From Desulfobacteraceae bacterium (lineage in GTDB: Bacteria > Desulfobacterota > Desulfobacteria > Desulfobacterales > Desulfosalsimonadaceae): a DNA stretch of 7,151 nucleotides. The translations under genes and the position numbers were made by a program. This document shows, piece after piece, positions 5,566 to 7,151 of this stretch. The stretch's first letter is position 1, and each line of letters starts with the position of its first letter. The stretch is from contig SLPT01000398.1 in assembly GCA_007131845.1 (NCBI GenBank), positions 1 through 7,151 of the forward strand, written 5' to 3'. The notes under the pieces were generated by a model. It ran no database searches. It saw nothing but the letters and a program-made list of their open reading frames with translations, and was not told the DNA's origin.

Positions 5566-6462
5566 ATGAGTCAGATCATCGACTTTGAAGATAAAAATGT
5601 TGAAAAAGCTATCGAACGTGCCTGCAAGGAACTCAAGGTGTCGCGTGAAAAGCTACGCTACGACATAATATCCTACGGTTCCAGCGGCATCTTTGGCCTC
5701 GTAGGAGCCAAAAAGGCGCTTATTCGCGTGACGCCGCCGCAGGATCATGCCCCCGTAAATTCAACCCCTCAAGAAGAAGCCTTCGGCGATATTCCGGAAC
5801 CAGAAGGCGAATCCGCTGAAAACAACGATGTTGCAGCGCTTGTGGACGAAGCCTTCGGTCCTGAAAAGACCGTAGACGATATAGATCCTGCGGCGAATTT
5901 CGCCGAGGATTCAGAGGGAAATCCCGACGTTTCTGCGTTTCCGGAGACAGACTCATCGCCGGATCTGACGGCGGACCCGGAACCCGCTGTACAATGGACC
6001 CGCAAATTCCTGGAGTTATCCGCGTCCCTCATTTCTCCGGACACTACCGTTTATCATACGATCGATGATAACACCATCCGGTTTCGATGCCAGGAAGGAG
6101 ACTCTGCCAGGCTGATCGGCAAAAGAGGACAAACGCTTGATGCCATCCAGCATCTTGTTGATAAGGGCGTGGCCAAGCAATTCGGATCCGGGCTTCATGT
6201 CGAAATCGACGTGGAGGGCTATCTTGACCGACGAAAAGCCGAACTGACAGAACTTGCCGACCGGCTTGCAAAAAAAGCCCTCCAAACCCAAAAACCCATG
6301 GTGATCAACCGCATCAATTCTCATGATCGCCGGATTGTCCATCTCGCGCTCAAAGAAAACAAAGAAATTCGTACCCAAAGCGCCGGAAACGGAGATTTGC
6401 GTAAACTGCTAATCCTTCCCAGAAAAAAGCAGGGAGGAAAAAAGACGCAGAGATCCGATTGA
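5566..6462 (+). CDS. jag: RNA-binding protein Jag/KhpB (Jag_N, KH and R3H domains)
   Basis: This 298-residue cytoplasmic RNA-binding protein is typically encoded next to yidC. Residues 1-~52 form the Jag_N domain (VEKAIERACKELKVSREKL, then GSSGIFGLVGAKKALIRV). Residues ~53-143 form a long acidic, probably disordered linker rich in Glu, Asp, Pro and Ala. The KH domain spans ~144-225 with the RNA-binding GxxG loop intact as Gly185-Lys-Arg-Gly188. The R3H domain spans ~226-290 with its Arg-x3-His motif at Arg255/His259 (RRIVH). The last residues (KKQGGKKTQRSD) are basic. The length exceeds that of short Jag proteins (~200 residues) because of the linker. In Gram-positives KhpB works with KhpA and affects cell wall synthesis and division; its role in this group is not settled. 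ATG 5566 has CGGAG at 5553-5557. The location after yidC suggests one transcript. Confidence 0.95.
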   Translation: MSQIIDFEDKNVEKAIERACKELKVSREKLRYDIISYGSSGIFGLVGAKKALIRVTPPQDHAPVNSTPQEEAFGDIPEPEGESAENNDVAALVDEAFGPEKTVDDIDPAANFAEDSEGNPDVSAFPETDSSPDLTADPEPAVQWTRKFLELSASLISPDTTVYHTIDDNTIRFRCQEGDSARLIGKRGQTLDAIQHLVDKGVAKQFGSGLHVEIDVEGYLDRRKAELTELADRLAKKALQTQKPMVINRINSHDRRIVHLALKENKEIRTQSAGNGDLRKLLILPRKKQGGKKTQRSD

Positions 6463-6479
6463 GTTTAAAACACTTTCCC

Positions 6480-7151
6480 ATGGATGCTACTACCATAGCC
6501 GCAATTGCGACCCCTGCGGGCACCGGAGGGGTCGGTATTGTCAAAATTTCCGGCCCGAGAGCCATCCTTAGCGCAGCATCCATTTTTGCGCCGGGCCGGC
6601 AGTCTTTTTCTTCTCCGCCCTGTTTTGCCGGCACCGCTTTTTTCAAACCCCGAAAAATGCACTACGGCCATATTGTTGATCCGGAGTCCTATCGCGTAAT
6701 TGACGAAGTGATAGTCGTTGCCATGCCCGGCCCGCAATCGTATACCTGCGAGGATGTCATCGAAATCCAGGCCCATGGCGGAATGGTTGTTCTCCAGGAC
6801 ATCCTTTCGCTTCTGCTGCGACGCGGCCTTCACCTCGCCGATCCTGGAGAATTTACCAAAAGAGCATTTTTAAACGGACGGATCGATCTGGCGCAGGCCG
6901 AGGCCGTGATGGATATCGTTTCCGCCCGATCCCGGGCAGCCATTGATATCGCGCAGGGGATGGCATCCGGCCAATTTTCCCTGAGCGTTCGATCCATTCG
7001 GAACGCCATTTCTGAAGCATTATCCATTCTTGAAGCTCATATTGATTTTCCTGACGACATGGATGCGTCAATTGACTTTCGCCGAATCCTTGCAATACTT
7101 CGAGACGACGTCCAATCTCCGGTCGAAGCGATGCTTTCTTCCTGCGAAAAG
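6480..7151 (+). CDS. mnmE: tRNA modification GTPase MnmE (TrmE), N-terminal part (3' end outside window)
   Basis: The frame runs off the right edge; 224 codons are present of the ~450-460 usual for MnmE. MnmE with MnmG installs the carboxymethylaminomethyl group on U34 of certain tRNAs. Residues 1-~125 form the TrmE N-terminal tetrahydrofolate-binding domain: DTTIAAIATPAGTGGVGIV-like opening (here MDATTIAAIATPAGTGGVG), then YTCEDVIEIQAHGG. The diagnostic motif NGRIDLAQAEAVMD (132-145) opens the helical domain. The inserted GTPase domain and the C-terminal Cys motif lie outside the window. ATG 6480 matches the family start but has no Shine-Dalgarno sequence. In-frame TTG 6459 overlaps the jag stop (TTGA), would add seven residues (MSLKHFP), and has only a weak GCAGAG upstream. 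Either way translation is probably coupled to jag, whose stop is 17 bases before the ATG. Confidence 0.96.
   Translation, partial: MDATTIAAIATPAGTGGVGIVKISGPRAILSAASIFAPGRQSFSSPPCFAGTAFFKPRKMHYGHIVDPESYRVIDEVIVVAMPGPQSYTCEDVIEIQAHGGMVVLQDILSLLLRRGLHLADPGEFTKRAFLNGRIDLAQAEAVMDIVSARSRAAIDIAQGMASGQFSLSVRSIRNAISEALSILEAHIDFPDDMDASIDFRRILAILRDDVQSPVEAMLSSCEK

Overview
The window looks like a chromosomal housekeeping stretch from a sulfate-reducer-like deltaproteobacterium (Desulfobacterota, probably Desulfobacterales or a relative). This rests on gene order, the protein sequences and moderately high GC; no taxonomic marker such as rRNA is present. All recognised genes are on the + strand. The order is the C-terminus of a DUF2344/radical-SAM-linked protein, rng (RNase G), rpmH (ribosomal protein L34), rnpA (RNase P protein), yidD, yidC, jag (khpB) and the start of mnmE.

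Left part (1-2197): the tail of the DUF2344 protein is followed by a complete RNase G with its two catalytic aspartates and Zn-link cysteines at family spacing. Middle (2198-3173): a near-consensus extended -10 promoter (2286-2313) precedes the rpmH-rnpA-yidD cluster. These three genes lie in the same reading frame. yidD is intact in sequence but has no ATG, GTG or TTG at its N-terminus. It appears to start at ATC 2964, seven bases after a strong Shine-Dalgarno sequence, or to have lost its ATG by one base change.

Between yidD and yidC there are 736 bases (3174-3909) with no gene I can recognise. They hold a 123-base imperfect palindrome (3337-3459) shaped like a dispersed hairpin or MITE-type repeat. 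They also hold a small cluster of direct repeats (3678-3760) lying in an open but start-poor frame that may be gene debris. This insert is the main departure from the usual tight rpmH-rnpA-yidD-yidC-jag-mnmE layout.

Right part (3910-7151): YidC membrane insertase, the RNA-binding protein Jag/KhpB, and the first 224 codons of the tRNA-modification GTPase MnmE.

Together the genes cover RNA processing (RNase G, RNase P protein), translation (L34, MnmE) and membrane protein insertion (YidD, YidC, Jag). I found no phage, CRISPR, defence or secondary-metabolism genes. The points worth a second look are the yidD start and the palindrome-bearing insert, not a new multi-gene system.
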